Below the pieces are notes generated by a model. It was not told the DNA's origin. It made no database searches and saw only the letters and a program-made list of their open reading frames with translations. From positions 1-43,589 of the forward strand of contig JAJXVB010000014.1 of NCBI GenBank assembly GCA_021782365.1: a stretch of 43,589 nt of DNA, in the 5' to 3' direction. Made by a program: the position numbers and the translations under genes. The DNA comes from Pseudomonadota bacterium. Lineage in GTDB: Bacteria > Pseudomonadota > Gammaproteobacteria > Burkholderiales > Gallionellaceae. Shown here in pieces: positions 18,992-28,415 of this stretch (the first letter of the stretch is position 1; the number at the start of each line of letters is the position of its first letter).

Positions 18992-20787
18992 AATTTCTGC
19001 GCCTCAAATACAAGCTGCTGCTGGGCGCATTTCTGATCAGCCTTGTGATGGCTTCGACTTCCATGCTTGCGGTATCTGTGGTGATCAGCCGGCAATACCA
19101 CGATCAATCAAAGGCACTGCTGGAAAGGGCCAAAAATATCATCGCGGACAACCTGAATGATCGCAAGTCCATGCTGATGAATGCATCGAGGCAGCTCGCA
19201 GGGCAGAAGAATCTGGGTTCGACGATCTGGTATCTCGGGCAATACGGGCAGTCGGATATGAACCCCGATATCCTGTTCAACACCTACCAGCAACTTGTGG
19301 CCGACATCTACAAGATCGGCAAGGTGACAAGGCTTACCCAGATCGCGATCTATGACGCAAAGGGCAATCTGGTCGCCTTTTCATCCTTCAGAAAAAATCT
19401 TGCAGGATACGTCGATAAATCGCACATTCTGGCCGCCCCCGTGAAGGCAGGCGAAGAATTGATCCAGAAGGATCTGCAGCAGACTGAGAACATACCCGGC
19501 CTGAGTCTGAAATTAAATCCGGCACAGCAGGACGGCGTTCAATATGCCATCTTTGACAAATCGCTTGCGATAGAAAGCCGCTTCTCCATCATGGGCGAAA
19601 GCTTCGATCCCGTCTCCGGTAAGACACAAATCGCGCAACTCGGCAGAATAGTGATGGTGCAGACTCTCGATCGCGATTTCGTGGACTACATCGGGCGTCT
19701 GACCGACATCAAGATCAACCTGTTCACGGCTGACGGCTACAGCAGCGGCAATCTGCCTGCCTACCAGAAACCAGAATGGTCGGGCAATGGCGCACCCGCC
19801 ATCAACATGATATCGGTCGGAAACGAGCGCTTCTCACAAATCTTGATCCCGCTTTATACCGGCAATCATCTGGTCGGCACGATCGCAGCGCTGAGGTCCG
19901 ATGCAAAAGTCCACCGAAACACATTGGAGATGGTGCGCATCCTGTTGCTGATCTCGATTGCCAGCATGCTGATCATTTTCCCACTTGCCTGGTATCTCGC
20001 CAATTCCATATCGCGCCCCTTGACTCTGCTGAGCAAAGTCTTCAAGGATGTCGCTAGCGGCAAAAAGACGCTCGGCAAGGAGCTCGATCTGATGCGCGAA
20101 TATCGCGGCGACGAGCTGGGCGATCTGACAAGAAGCTTCATGGGCATGAACAGCGCGATACACCAGAAGATAGAAGAAATCAATGAAATCAATGCCTCTC
20201 TGGAAAACAAGATCGAAGAGCGCACCCGTCAGCTGCGCGATGCGAACGAGGCGCTGACCAAGCTCGCCAAGCACGATGCATTGACCGGCCTTCCCAACCG
20301 TCAGTTGCTGAGCGACAGGGTCACCCAGGCGCTGGCTTCTGCGAAACGCGAGAAATCGCACTTATCCCTGATGTTCATCGATCTCGATGAATTCAAGCCG
20401 ATCAACGACCAGCATGGGCATGCGGTTGGCGACCTGCTGCTGATCGAGGCAGCCAAGCGGATTCACGACTGCATACGCGAATCGGATACGGTATCGCGTC
20501 TCGGCGGAGACGAATTCATCGTGCTGCTTCCCGCTGTGGAATCCCAGCAGCAGGCAGCCATCGTGGCTGACAAGATACGCCACATGCTCTGCCAGCCTTT
20601 CGACTCTCCCGTCGGAAAACTGTCCATCTCCTGCAGCATCGGAATTGCGATGTATCCGGAACACGGCAAGGACGAGGATACGCTGCTCAAGAATGCCGAC
20701 ATCGCGATGTATGAAGCAAAGCGCAGCGGGCGCAATGCGGTGATGCTATTCCATTTCGATACCGATCAGTCGAGCCTCGAATTCTAG
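18988..20787 (+). CDS. Membrane diguanylate cyclase with HAMP domain
   Basis: A 599-residue inner-membrane sensor that should make cyclic di-GMP. Layout: membrane helix (about 10-33), a periplasmic sensor region of about 270 residues with Cache-like features (IAIYDAKGNLVAFSS, then the second half), membrane helix (about 310-333), HAMP linker beginning NSISRPLTLLSKVF, a coiled coil (ASLENKIEERTRQLRDANE), and a GGDEF domain. The catalytic motif is intact (RLGGDEFIVLLP), as is the DALTGLPNR start of the domain. An RESD tetrapeptide five residues before GGDEF matches the RxxD inhibitory site for product feedback. There is no EAL domain. It is translationally coupled to the TorT-like gene upstream and converges with kup. 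Confidence 0.93.
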   Translation: MKFLRLKYKLLLGAFLISLVMASTSMLAVSVVISRQYHDQSKALLERAKNIIADNLNDRKSMLMNASRQLAGQKNLGSTIWYLGQYGQSDMNPDILFNTYQQLVADIYKIGKVTRLTQIAIYDAKGNLVAFSSFRKNLAGYVDKSHILAAPVKAGEELIQKDLQQTENIPGLSLKLNPAQQDGVQYAIFDKSLAIESRFSIMGESFDPVSGKTQIAQLGRIVMVQTLDRDFVDYIGRLTDIKINLFTADGYSSGNLPAYQKPEWSGNGAPAINMISVGNERFSQILIPLYTGNHLVGTIAALRSDAKVHRNTLEMVRILLLISIASMLIIFPLAWYLANSISRPLTLLSKVFKDVASGKKTLGKELDLMREYRGDELGDLTRSFMGMNSAIHQKIEEINEINASLENKIEERTRQLRDANEALTKLAKHDALTGLPNRQLLSDRVTQALASAKREKSHLSLMFIDLDEFKPINDQHGHAVGDLLLIEAAKRIHDCIRESDTVSRLGGDEFIVLLPAVESQQQAAIVADKIRHMLCQPFDSPVGKLSISCSIGIAMYPEHGKDEDTLLKNADIAMYEAKRSGRNAVMLFHFDTDQSSLEF

Positions 20788-20797
20788 GAAAATCGCA

Positions 20798-22663
20798 TCA
20801 TATCTCGATGCGCGTACCCATTTCGATCACCCGGTTTGTCGGAATCTTGAAGAAGTCTGCCGCATTCATCGCATTCTTTGACAACGCAAGGAACAGTCGC
20901 TCACGCCACTTGACCATGCCAGGATGCGCGGATGACACGATCATTGCGCGCGATATGAAGAAGGAAGTGCTCATCATGTCAAAAGGCAGCCCCAGAGCCG
21001 CACAGGCGTTCAGAGCCTCCGGCAGGTCAGGCCTGTCCATGAAGCCATAGAAAATTCTCACCCTGTAGAATCCCTTGCCCATTTCGTTGATCAGCAGGCG
21101 GTTTCCCTGGGTGACATAAGGCTTGTCTTCCACGATCACGGTGAGCAATATATTGCGTTCATGCAGCACCTTGTTGTGCTTGATGTTGTGCAAAAGCGCA
21201 GAAGGCGCCCCTTCCCCCACGTTGGTCAAAAAGACCGCCGTACCTTCGACACGGGTAAAGTTTTCTGCATCGTCCAGGATCACCTGCATCGGCACGGCCT
21301 GGCGGGAAATCTCGTCGAACAGCAGCTTTCTTCCTCGCTTCCATGTGGTCAGCACGGTGAATGAGAGCATCGCTATCCCCAGCGGAAACCATCCCCCCTG
21401 AGGAATCTTCATCGCGTTCGCGGCAAAGAAAGTGATATCCGCAGTGAACAGCACTGCGATCAGCGGGATGATCAAGAGCAGCGGCCAGCGCCAGTAAAGC
21501 ACCATCACGAAGGTGATCAGCACGGTGGTGATCGTCATCGTTCCGGTCACCGCGATCCCATAGGCTGCGGCCAGATTGCTCGAACTCTGGAAGGTGAAGA
21601 CCAGATAGATGACCGCGATATAGAGCACCCAGTTGGTGAAAGGCACATAGATCTGCCCCTGCGCCTTGTCCGATGTCTGATGAACCTCGATCCTCGGCAT
21701 GAAGCCCATCTGCACCGACTGGTTTGCCAATGAATACGCGCCGGAGATCACGGCCTGCGATGCGATCACGGTGGCTGCCGTGGCCAGGAACACCATGGGC
21801 ACCAGCGCCCAACTAGGCGCCAGCAGATAGAATGAGTTTTCGATCGCCTTCGGGTTATGCAGCAGCATGGCGCCCTGGCCGAAATAGTTGAGCACCAGAG
21901 CCGGCAGCACGAAGCCGAACCATGCAAGGCGTATCGGATATTTTCCGAAGTGCCCCATGTCGGCATAGAGCGCCTCTCCTCCCGTGATCGCAAGCACGAC
22001 TGAGCCCAATGCAAGAAATGCCAGCCACGGGTCAGCCGCCATGAAACGGTATGCATGGTATGGATTGATCGCCCAAAGCACCTGGGGGCTTTGCAGAATC
22101 GAGTGGATGCCGAAAATGCCTATGCAAGTAAACCATACAATCATGATGGGGCCAAACGCCATGCCGACCGTTGCGGTGCCGCGCTTTTGCAGCATGAAGA
22201 GACCGGTCAGCACGATGAAGGTGATCGGCAATATGTAAGTCTTGAATTGATGGGAAACCAGGTCCAGCCCCTCAACCGCGGAAAGCACGGAGATGGCGGG
22301 TGTGATCATTCCGTCGCCAAAGAAAAGCGCTGCTGCGAACACCCCTATGGAAGTCACGAACCATTTGGTTTTCGGGCTCTTCGATGTCAGCTCGCTGACC
22401 ATCGAAAGCAGGGCAAGCGAGCCTCCCTCCCCATGGTTGTCCGCGCGCATGATGATCGTGACATACTTCAACGACACCAGAAGCATGATGGTCCAGAACA
22501 TCAAAGAGAGCACGCCAAGGATGTTGGCCTCGACAACAGGCAGAGGAGCCGACCCCGTAAAAGTGGTCTGCAGCGCATAAAGAGGGCTCGTGCCGATATC
22601 GCCAAACACCACGCCGATCGAGCCCAGCACCAGCGTGGGCAACCTCTGCTTGTTCTCGCTCAT
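20798..22663 (-). CDS. kup: Low-affinity potassium transporter Kup
   Basis: About 621 residues, an inner-membrane K+ uptake protein (KUP/HAK/KT family), proton-coupled in studied members. The N-terminal family signature GVVFGDIGTSPLYAL is followed by about 12 membrane helices up to residue ~440 and a cytoplasmic C-terminal domain. The conserved GGEALYADMGHFG segment is present. I place the start at the ATG at 22663 (MSENKQRLP), preceded by AGGA; in-frame codons up to 22714 add residues that look non-native. It is downstream of dgt on the same strand after 160 bp and stands tail to tail with the diguanylate cyclase. Confidence 0.95.
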   Translation of the reverse strand: MSENKQRLPTLVLGSIGVVFGDIGTSPLYALQTTFTGSAPLPVVEANILGVLSLMFWTIMLLVSLKYVTIIMRADNHGEGGSLALLSMVSELTSKSPKTKWFVTSIGVFAAALFFGDGMITPAISVLSAVEGLDLVSHQFKTYILPITFIVLTGLFMLQKRGTATVGMAFGPIMIVWFTCIGIFGIHSILQSPQVLWAINPYHAYRFMAADPWLAFLALGSVVLAITGGEALYADMGHFGKYPIRLAWFGFVLPALVLNYFGQGAMLLHNPKAIENSFYLLAPSWALVPMVFLATAATVIASQAVISGAYSLANQSVQMGFMPRIEVHQTSDKAQGQIYVPFTNWVLYIAVIYLVFTFQSSSNLAAAYGIAVTGTMTITTVLITFVMVLYWRWPLLLIIPLIAVLFTADITFFAANAMKIPQGGWFPLGIAMLSFTVLTTWKRGRKLLFDEISRQAVPMQVILDDAENFTRVEGTAVFLTNVGEGAPSALLHNIKHNKVLHERNILLTVIVEDKPYVTQGNRLLINEMGKGFYRVRIFYGFMDRPDLPEALNACAALGLPFDMMSTSFFISRAMIVSSAHPGMVKWRERLFLALSKNAMNAADFFKIPTNRVIEMGTRIEI

Positions 22664-22796
22664 CTCATATCCTGATCGTATCATCCCCGGAATGGGGCGC
22701 GACTTTACACCCAAAGCAGGATTTAAGCAGCAATTCTTTTAAGCTGCTAAATACATCCGATGCGATTCGGTATCTTGCGCCGGAAAAATACAGCAT

Positions 22797-22850
22797 TCAG
22801 ACTGGATCTTCTTCAACCGCAAATCAGACTGGATCTTCTTCAACCGCAAA
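22797..22850. repeat. Perfect 27-bp tandem duplication at the dgt 3' end
   Basis: Two identical 27-bp units abut at 22797-22823 and 22824-22850. Each encodes, on the minus strand, FAVEEDPV plus a stop codon. The upstream unit supplies the real dgt C-terminus and stop; the second follows in frame after the stop and is silent unless the stop is read through. The lack of divergence suggests a recent event. Confidence 0.95.
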
Positions 22851-23960
22851 GATGCGCCTGTGCTCGCGGATTGCATAGCGGTCGGTCATGCCGGCGATGT
22901 AATCGGCAACCACTCTTGCACGGCTCATCTCGGATTCATTGGCGCTGGCCTGAAACTGCGTGGGCAATAGCCTGACATCTTCCATGAATATGCCAAACAG
23001 ATCGCGAACGATGCGCTGCGCCTTGGAACTCATGCGCATCACGCGGTAATGCCTGTACAAGTGCAGATGCAGGAATTTCTTGAGCTCGCGCTGCTCGCGG
23101 TTCAGCTCTCCGCTGAATGCAACTAGAGCCGGTACGCATCTGACGTCATCCAGGGTCTCGAGTCCTTGCGCCTCGATGTTGGCAGCGCTCTGGTGTATCA
23201 GGTCCGTCACCAGCGTGTTGATCATGCGCCTGACCATCTCGTGCACCACACGACGGCCACCAAGATCGGGATATGCTGCTCGCACATCTTTAAGATGCCT
23301 TGCGACCAGCGGCACGGCTTCGAGCTGTTCCAGCGTGATCAGTCCCGAGCGCAGCCCATCGTCCACATCGTGATTGTTGTAGGCAATCTCATCGGCCAGA
23401 TTGGCGATCTGCGCTTCAAGGGATGGTCGCTGGTTCTTGATGAAGCGCTCGCCAAGCTCGCCCATCTCGACCGCCTTCTCCATCCTGCAATGTTTGAGTA
23501 TGCCTTCGCGAGTCTCGAAACACAGATTCAGGCCATCGAACTCTGCATAGCGCTCTTCCAGCACATCCACAACCCGGACTGACTGCAAGTTGTGCTCGAA
23601 ACCCCCATAGTCCTTCATGCATTCGTTGAGCGCATCCTGCCCGGCATGTCCAAAAGGCGTATGGCCCAGATCGTGGGCAAGCGAGATCGCCTCCGATAGA
23701 TCCTCGTTGAGACGAAGGTGACGAGCGATCGAGCGTGCTATCTGCGCCACTTCAATGCTATGGGTCAGGCGCGTCCTGAAGAGATCCCCTTCGTGGTTCA
23801 CGAAAACCTGTGTCTTGTATTCGAGACGGCGGAATGCGCCTGAATGGATGATGCGGTCTCGGTCTCTCTGGAATTCACCGCGCCCTTCCGGCGGCTTTTC
23901 CGAAAATTTCCTGCCGCGTGAATTGACTTCGCTGACTGCATATCCGACAAGCTCTTTCAT
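22824..23960 (-). CDS. dgt: Deoxyguanosinetriphosphate triphosphohydrolase-like protein
   Basis: A 378-residue HD-superfamily hydrolase that in relatives splits dNTPs into deoxynucleoside and triphosphate. Metal-binding HD residues are visible: [27 protein letters not shown] (the HD pair and downstream His) and the later Asp in [16 protein letters not shown]. It is of the shorter deoxyguanosinetriphosphatase-like type common in betaproteobacteria, not the 505-residue E. coli Dgt, so substrate preference is open. The ATG at 23960 overlaps the aroB stop (ATGA), giving translational coupling at the end of the pil-aroK-aroB-dgt run. The stop lies at the edge of a 27-bp tandem duplication. Confidence 0.92.
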   Translation of the reverse strand: MKELVGYAVSEVNSRGRKFSEKPPEGRGEFQRDRDRIIHSGAFRRLEYKTQVFVNHEGDLFRTRLTHSIEVAQIARSIARHLRLNEDLSEAISLAHDLGHTPFGHAGQDALNECMKDYGGFEHNLQSVRVVDVLEERYAEFDGLNLCFETREGILKHCRMEKAVEMGELGERFIKNQRPSLEAQIANLADEIAYNNHDVDDGLRSGLITLEQLEAVPLVARHLKDVRAAYPDLGGRRVVHEMVRRMINTLVTDLIHQSAANIEAQGLETLDDVRCVPALVAFSGELNREQRELKKFLHLHLYRHYRVMRMSSKAQRIVRDLFGIFMEDVRLLPTQFQASANESEMSRARVVADYIAGMTDRYAIREHRRIFAVEEDPV

Positions 23961-25048
23961 GACTTCCCGACGCAATCGGCTATCGCTTGCTCAAGCAAGT
24001 TCTGAGGGACATCGCCTGTCAGCTCCGCTTTGCCCAGTTGTCTTAGCAATACGAAGCGCAGCCTGCCTCCTTCCACTTTCTTGTCGTGGCCCATGTATTC
24101 CAGGTATTTTTCCATGCCGAGATCGGGAGACACGACGGGCAGTCTTGCACGCTCGATCAGCGCGCGCACGCGCGCCACGTCCGTTTCACTCAGCCAACCC
24201 AATCGGCGGGACAGCTGGGCTGCCATGACAGTCCCTGCCGCAACCGCCTCTCCGTGCAGCCATGTGCCATAACCCATCCCGGTTTCAATCGCATGGCCAA
24301 AGGTATGCCCAAGATTCAGCAATGCGCGCTCCCCGCTCTCGCGCTCGTCCGCAGCCACCACTTGCGCCTTGTTCTCGCAGCTTCTCAATACCGCATATTG
24401 CAGCGCGTTCCTGTCTCGCGCCAGCAGCCTTTCCATGTTCTGTTCCAGCCACTCGAGAAATGGCAGGTCGCGGATCAGGCCATACTTGATCACTTCAGCC
24501 AATCCTGCCGAGAGTTCATTGTCGGGCAGGGTATTAAGCGTTTCGATATCCGCGAGCACCAGTTTGGGCTGATAGAATGCGCCTATCATGTTCTTGCCAA
24601 GCGGATGGTTGATGCCGGTCTTTCCGCCAACAGAAGAATCCACCTGGGAGAGCAGCGTTGTAGGTATCTGGATGAAAGGCACGCCGCGCAGATAGGTCGC
24701 CGCAGCAAATCCCGTCATGTCGCCGATCACGCCTCCCCCGAGTGCGATCAGCGGCGTCTTTCTTTCGCAACGATTCGCAAGAAGCGCGTCATAGATCTGG
24801 TTCAGCGTATCCGAAGTCTTATATTTTTCACCGTCCGGCAGGACGATGGGCACGCTCTCGATGCCGATCGTACCCAAGGTGCGCTGCAGTTTTTCGAGGT
24901 AAAGCGGTGCGACCGTGGTGTTGGTCACGATGGCCGCGCGTTTTCCGGAAAGATGCGGGGACAGCAGACTCGCGTCATGCAGCAAACCGCTGCCTATGTG
25001 TATCGGATAGCTGCGCTCCTGTAGCCCCACTGTCAATGTCTGCATCAT
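23957..25048 (-). CDS. aroB: 3-dehydroquinate synthase AroB
   Basis: A 363-residue NAD-dependent cyclase that turns DAHP into 3-dehydroquinate, the second step of the shikimate pathway. Visible: the NAD-binding [21 protein letters not shown] (about residues 100-120), the [21 protein letters not shown] active-site segment, and the metal-binding [12 protein letters not shown] and GEAVAAG histidines/Glu. Two adjacent ATG codons (25048, 25045) overlap the aroK stop; either can serve, with GGAAG about 8 nt upstream. An in-frame extension to 25249 lies inside aroK and is rejected. Normal length. Confidence 0.97.
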   Translation of the reverse strand: MMQTLTVGLQERSYPIHIGSGLLHDASLLSPHLSGKRAAIVTNTTVAPLYLEKLQRTLGTIGIESVPIVLPDGEKYKTSDTLNQIYDALLANRCERKTPLIALGGGVIGDMTGFAAATYLRGVPFIQIPTTLLSQVDSSVGGKTGINHPLGKNMIGAFYQPKLVLADIETLNTLPDNELSAGLAEVIKYGLIRDLPFLEWLEQNMERLLARDRNALQYAVLRSCENKAQVVAADERESGERALLNLGHTFGHAIETGMGYGTWLHGEAVAAGTVMAAQLSRRLGWLSETDVARVRALIERARLPVVSPDLGMEKYLEYMGHDKKVEGGRLRFVLLRQLGKAELTGDVPQNLLEQAIADCVGKS

Positions 25049-25599
25049 GCTTGTTTCTTCCGGTATGTTTCGATTTCGCCAGCCAGTTTCATCATCAGGC
25101 CGTGCACGCTCTGCCTGCCGGTCGCAATCACGATGTCTGCAACCTGCTGATAGAGCGCTTCCCTCTGAGCCAGCAATTCGTTGATCCTTGCATGCATGTC
25201 CGTGTTCTGCAGCAATGGCCGGCTCTTGTCGTTGCGTGTGCGCAGCCACAGATCGTGTGCGCTTGCCTTGAGATAGATGACGATGCCGTTATGCTTCATC
25301 AGTTCCCGGTTTTTTTCCAACAACACGGCGCCCCCGCCTGTTGCGAGCACGAGACCGTTTCTTCCAAGAAGCGACTCCAATGCGGCCATCTCGCGCTGGC
25401 GGAACCCCGCTTCGCCTTCCACATCGAATATATGCGGTATCGTCACCCCCGTGCGATGCTGAATCTCCTCGTCGCAGTCCACAAAATCCTTGTGCAAATG
25501 CCTGGCGAGGATGCGGCCCATGGTGGACTTTCCCGATCCCATCATCCCCACGAGGATCAAATTTCCCGAGCGGGTTTTCCTGTCATTATCCGATTGCAT
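25045..25599 (-). CDS. aroK: Shikimate kinase AroK
   Basis: A 184-residue kinase that phosphorylates shikimate with ATP. The Walker A loop [12 protein letters not shown] (about residues 18-29), the shikimate-binding [13 protein letters not shown], and the [12 protein letters not shown] segment are intact, as is the lid region [15 protein letters not shown] stretch. It is about 10 residues longer at the N-terminus than E. coli AroK. A hairpin (25611-25635) ends 12 nt before the ATG and no clear ribosome binding site is visible, so translation initiation may depend on the leader. Its stop overlaps the aroB start. Confidence 0.95.
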   Translation of the reverse strand: MQSDNDRKTRSGNLILVGMMGSGKSTMGRILARHLHKDFVDCDEEIQHRTGVTIPHIFDVEGEAGFRQREMAALESLLGRNGLVLATGGGAVLLEKNRELMKHNGIVIYLKASAHDLWLRTRNDKSRPLLQNTDMHARINELLAQREALYQQVADIVIATGRQSVHGLMMKLAGEIETYRKKQA

Positions 25600-25610
25600 A
25601 TCATTTAATC

Positions 25611-25635
25611 AAAGGCCCGGACTTGCCGGGCCTTT
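25611..25635 (-). terminator. Hairpin between pilQ and aroK, possible terminator or attenuator
   Basis: A perfect 10-bp stem (AAAGGCCCGG / CCGGGCCTTT) with a 5-nt loop. On the minus strand it ends in TTT followed by GATTAAA, so the T-run is weak. It lies between the pilQ stop and the aroK ATG and may reduce rather than abolish readthrough into aroK-aroB-dgt. Confidence 0.7.
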
Positions 25636-25659
25636 ATGCAGTCCATCCTTTTAAAGCTA

Positions 25660-27897
25660 TCAGCGCAGGTTCAGTTCATCCTGCATGATCTTGGGCGACA
25701 GGAAGACCAGGAGCTCATCCTTAACCGACGAGACTGCCTTGCTTCTGAAAAGCGCGCCCAGGATGGGAATGTCACCCAACAGGGGAACCTTGTTCACAAC
25801 ATGATCATCATTTTGCGTATACACGCCGCCGATGACAACCGTGCCGCCGTTTTCAACCAGCACCTTGGTGATCACCTTGTTGGTGTTGATCGGGATTGCG
25901 CCCGAGATCGCAACACCCGCCGAATCCTTCTTCACTTCGACTGTCATGTCGATGTTGTTATCAGGCGTGATCTTCGTCTTCACCCCAAGCTTCAGCACGG
26001 CGTCCTTGAAGGAGACTGTGTTCACCACCGTGCCGCCTGCGACCGTGCTGATGATGTAGGGAAGCTCCTGGCCCTGCTCGACGACCGCCCATTCCGAGTC
26101 GTTGTTCTCGCTCACGACGCGCGGGCTGGAGATGATCTTGCCAACCTCATCCGACTGCATCGCGTTGATTTCGACATTCAACACCTTGGAAGCCGCCGCA
26201 TTGAACAGCGCGAACTGGAATATACCCGCTTGCGGGTTGCCAACCTGATCCACAGGCAGGTTCACGTTGCTCGTGGTTGGCGAGAACACAGTGCCTACGT
26301 TTGTCGTGCCTTGTATTCCACCCTGACTGGCAGGGTTACCAAGCGCCTGACCGCCAATGCCGCCTGCACCGGTCATCTGGAGCCTGGGGCTGTTTCCGCC
26401 AGTAGGTCCCGGACCGGCTCCCGTATAGCCCAGCCTCACGCCCAGATTCTGCGCAAATCCGTCATGCGCCTGGACGACTCGCGCCTCGATCAGCACCTGT
26501 TTTGCCGGCACGTCGATCTGCTTGATCAGCTTGCGCACGTCATCAAGACGGGAAGCCGTATCCTGGACGAAGAGGGTATTGGTCCTTCCGTCCGCGATCG
26601 CGCTGCCGCGCTTGGACAATATGCGCAGCGGCGTATTCTGTTGAGCCGCTCCTCCCGGCATGGGTGTCGCCGCAGGCGCACCGGGTGCCGCGACAGAAAT
26701 TCCGTTCAGCATCAAGGCGACAGAAGAAGCCGTCTGATAGCCAAGCCTGAAGCTTTCCGTATGCAATTCCTCAAGCTCTGAAACCTCCTGGCGCGCAGTC
26801 AGATCGTTCTTCTCAGATGCCGCCATCTCTGCAGTAGGAGCGACCTGGATCACATTCCCATTCGCACGCATCGAAAGGCCGCGACTCTGCAGGATGATGT
26901 CCAGCGCCTGATCCCAGGGAACGTCCTTCAGACGCAGCGTCAGGTTGCCCGTCACGCTGTCGCTGATGACCATGTTCTTGTTGGTGAAGTCGGCGATCAC
27001 ATTGAGCGCCTCGCGCACCGAGATATCCTGAAAATTAAGCGTCAGCTTTTCGCCTGTGTAACCCGGACCCTTGGTCAGCTTGTGCGGATCCTCAATGAGA
27101 GGCTTGACTTCGACGATGAATTTCTTGTCGGTCTGGTATGCCGCATGCTCCCACTCGCCCTTGGGCTCGATCACCATGCGCACATTGTTGCCCTCGGAAA
27201 AAGTATCAAGGGACTGCACTGGAGTTGCGAAATCGACCACATCCAGCTTGCGCTGCAGATTCTTAGGAAGGCTAGACTTCAGAAAATCCACAACCAGCTT
27301 GGTGCCCTGGCGGTGTATGTCTATGCCGACGCCGGGATCAGAGAGGTTGACCTGTATGCGGCCTTCGCCATTCTTGCCGCGATGGAAATCGATGCCTGTC
27401 AGGGCGTGCTGCTGCACGCCGGTTGCGGCTTCCGCAAATCGGCTGACCGCCTCCGATGGGCCTGCCGCCTGAGGATGCAGCGTGATCAAAAGGCTGTTGC
27501 CTTCCGTCCTCGTATTATAGGTCATCATGTGATCGAGATTGATCACGAGTCTGGTTCTGGCTCCCGCCTGCACGATGTTAGCGCTTCGCAAATCCCCTGC
27601 TGCGAATTCCTGCGTGGACTTGCCCAGGCCGTTTGCGGTATTCGGGAAGTCGAGCGCGATGCGGGCAGGCGCATTGACGGTGAATCCCGCAGGCAATGCA
27701 CCCAACGGGCTCTCAAGGTCGACCTTGAGCACGGTCGTGCCTGCTGCTGGCTCGCTGACGCTCAAGCCCGTGATCTTGTTCTGCTCGTCAGCATGAGCAG
27801 GTGCCGCGGCGAATATCGCCAGCAATCCGAGCAAGCCCAATACGCGCTTCAGCCTTTGGGCTCCCGTCTGCAAATTCATCATCGTATCCTGTCTCAT
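25660..27897 (-). CDS. pilQ: Type IV pilus secretin PilQ
   Basis: A 745-residue outer-membrane secretin through which the pilus fibre passes. Order: signal peptide (cleavage after AHA, about residue 37), two AMIN peptidoglycan-binding domains (about 45-290), an STN/secretin-N region (LTLNFQDISVREALNVIADFTNKNMV), an N1 domain, and the C-terminal secretin beta-barrel domain (VLIEARVVQAHDGFAQNLGVRLG to IPILGALFRSKAVSSVKDELLVFLSP). A Gly/Pro/Ala-rich insert (about 400-425) and a Gly/Asn-rich stretch (about 500-550) are low-complexity. The ATG at 27897 overlaps the pilP stop and follows AAGGAG. It is the last pil gene of the pilMNOPQ operon. Confidence 0.97.
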   Translation of the reverse strand: MRQDTMMNLQTGAQRLKRVLGLLGLLAIFAAAPAHADEQNKITGLSVSEPAAGTTVLKVDLESPLGALPAGFTVNAPARIALDFPNTANGLGKSTQEFAAGDLRSANIVQAGARTRLVINLDHMMTYNTRTEGNSLLITLHPQAAGPSEAVSRFAEAATGVQQHALTGIDFHRGKNGEGRIQVNLSDPGVGIDIHRQGTKLVVDFLKSSLPKNLQRKLDVVDFATPVQSLDTFSEGNNVRMVIEPKGEWEHAAYQTDKKFIVEVKPLIEDPHKLTKGPGYTGEKLTLNFQDISVREALNVIADFTNKNMVISDSVTGNLTLRLKDVPWDQALDIILQSRGLSMRANGNVIQVAPTAEMAASEKNDLTARQEVSELEELHTESFRLGYQTASSVALMLNGISVAAPGAPAATPMPGGAAQQNTPLRILSKRGSAIADGRTNTLFVQDTASRLDDVRKLIKQIDVPAKQVLIEARVVQAHDGFAQNLGVRLGYTGAGPGPTGGNSPRLQMTGAGGIGGQALGNPASQGGIQGTTNVGTVFSPTTSNVNLPVDQVGNPQAGIFQFALFNAAASKVLNVEINAMQSDEVGKIISSPRVVSENNDSEWAVVEQGQELPYIISTVAGGTVVNTVSFKDAVLKLGVKTKITPDNNIDMTVEVKKDSAGVAISGAIPINTNKVITKVLVENGGTVVIGGVYTQNDDHVVNKVPLLGDIPILGALFRSKAVSSVKDELLVFLSPKIMQDELNLR

Positions 27898-28415
27898 TGC
27901 TTTGCTCCTTCAAGTAATTGCAGACTGTTCTCGCGCTTCGACCAGTCTCCTGTGCTGTCCTGCACTTCTTCCTCGATATCGATCTTCGTGTCGGTTATCT
28001 TGGTGATCAAACCGAAATTCATGCCTATGTAATTGCCGACCTTGACCGTATGCAGCGTCTTGTCGGGCGCGCGGACGACGGCATGTGGCACCTTGTTCTT
28101 CAACACATAGCCCACCATCTTCAAATTTTCAAGCGGGAATGCCTCGAGCGCCTCCCTGGGACGGTTCATGTCTGGTTCGTTCTCGCCGCGCTTGCCTGAA
28201 GGATTAGTGATAGGCTTCCTCGGCTTGAAAGGATTCTCCAGATTGGTGCTGTTGTCGTAAACGAACGGCTCATACATTTTCACATTGGGCGGAGGCTCAA
28301 TCTTTCCGCGCATGTCAGCACCCGCATTCTTTACAAAGTCGTGCAAGTCCGAGAATTCCTCGCCGCCGCAACCCGCCAGCAGAAGGCATGCAAGCGCCAG
28401 ATAGGTTAGCTTCAT
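27894..28415 (-). CDS. pilP: Type IV pilus assembly lipoprotein PilP
   Basis: A 173-residue inner-membrane lipoprotein. The signal peptide ends in the lipobox LLAGC (Cys about residue 16). An extended Pro-rich linker (about 35-80) precedes the beta-sandwich HR domain (GYVLKNKVPHAVVRAPDKTL, VGNYIGMNFGLI) that contacts PilQ. PilP joins the PilN-PilO inner-membrane dimer to the secretin, linking the two membranes. The ATG at 28415 overlaps the pilO stop (ATGA) and has AGGAG upstream. Confidence 0.96.
   Translation of the reverse strand: MKLTYLALACLLLAGCGGEEFSDLHDFVKNAGADMRGKIEPPPNVKMYEPFVYDNSTNLENPFKPRKPITNPSGKRGENEPDMNRPREALEAFPLENLKMVGYVLKNKVPHAVVRAPDKTLHTVKVGNYIGMNFGLITKITDTKIDIEEEVQDSTGDWSKRENSLQLLEGAKQ

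Noticed and set aside
22664..22796. A riboswitch in the kup leader.
   Set aside because: There is an AGCAGC/GCTGCT hairpin, but no conserved block of a known potassium-related or c-di-AMP riboswitch is recognisable.
24990..25249. An N-terminal extension of aroB by about 67 residues.
   Set aside because: The extension overlaps aroK, has no similarity to AroB, and the ATGATG at the aroK stop gives the expected N-terminus with a ribosome binding site.
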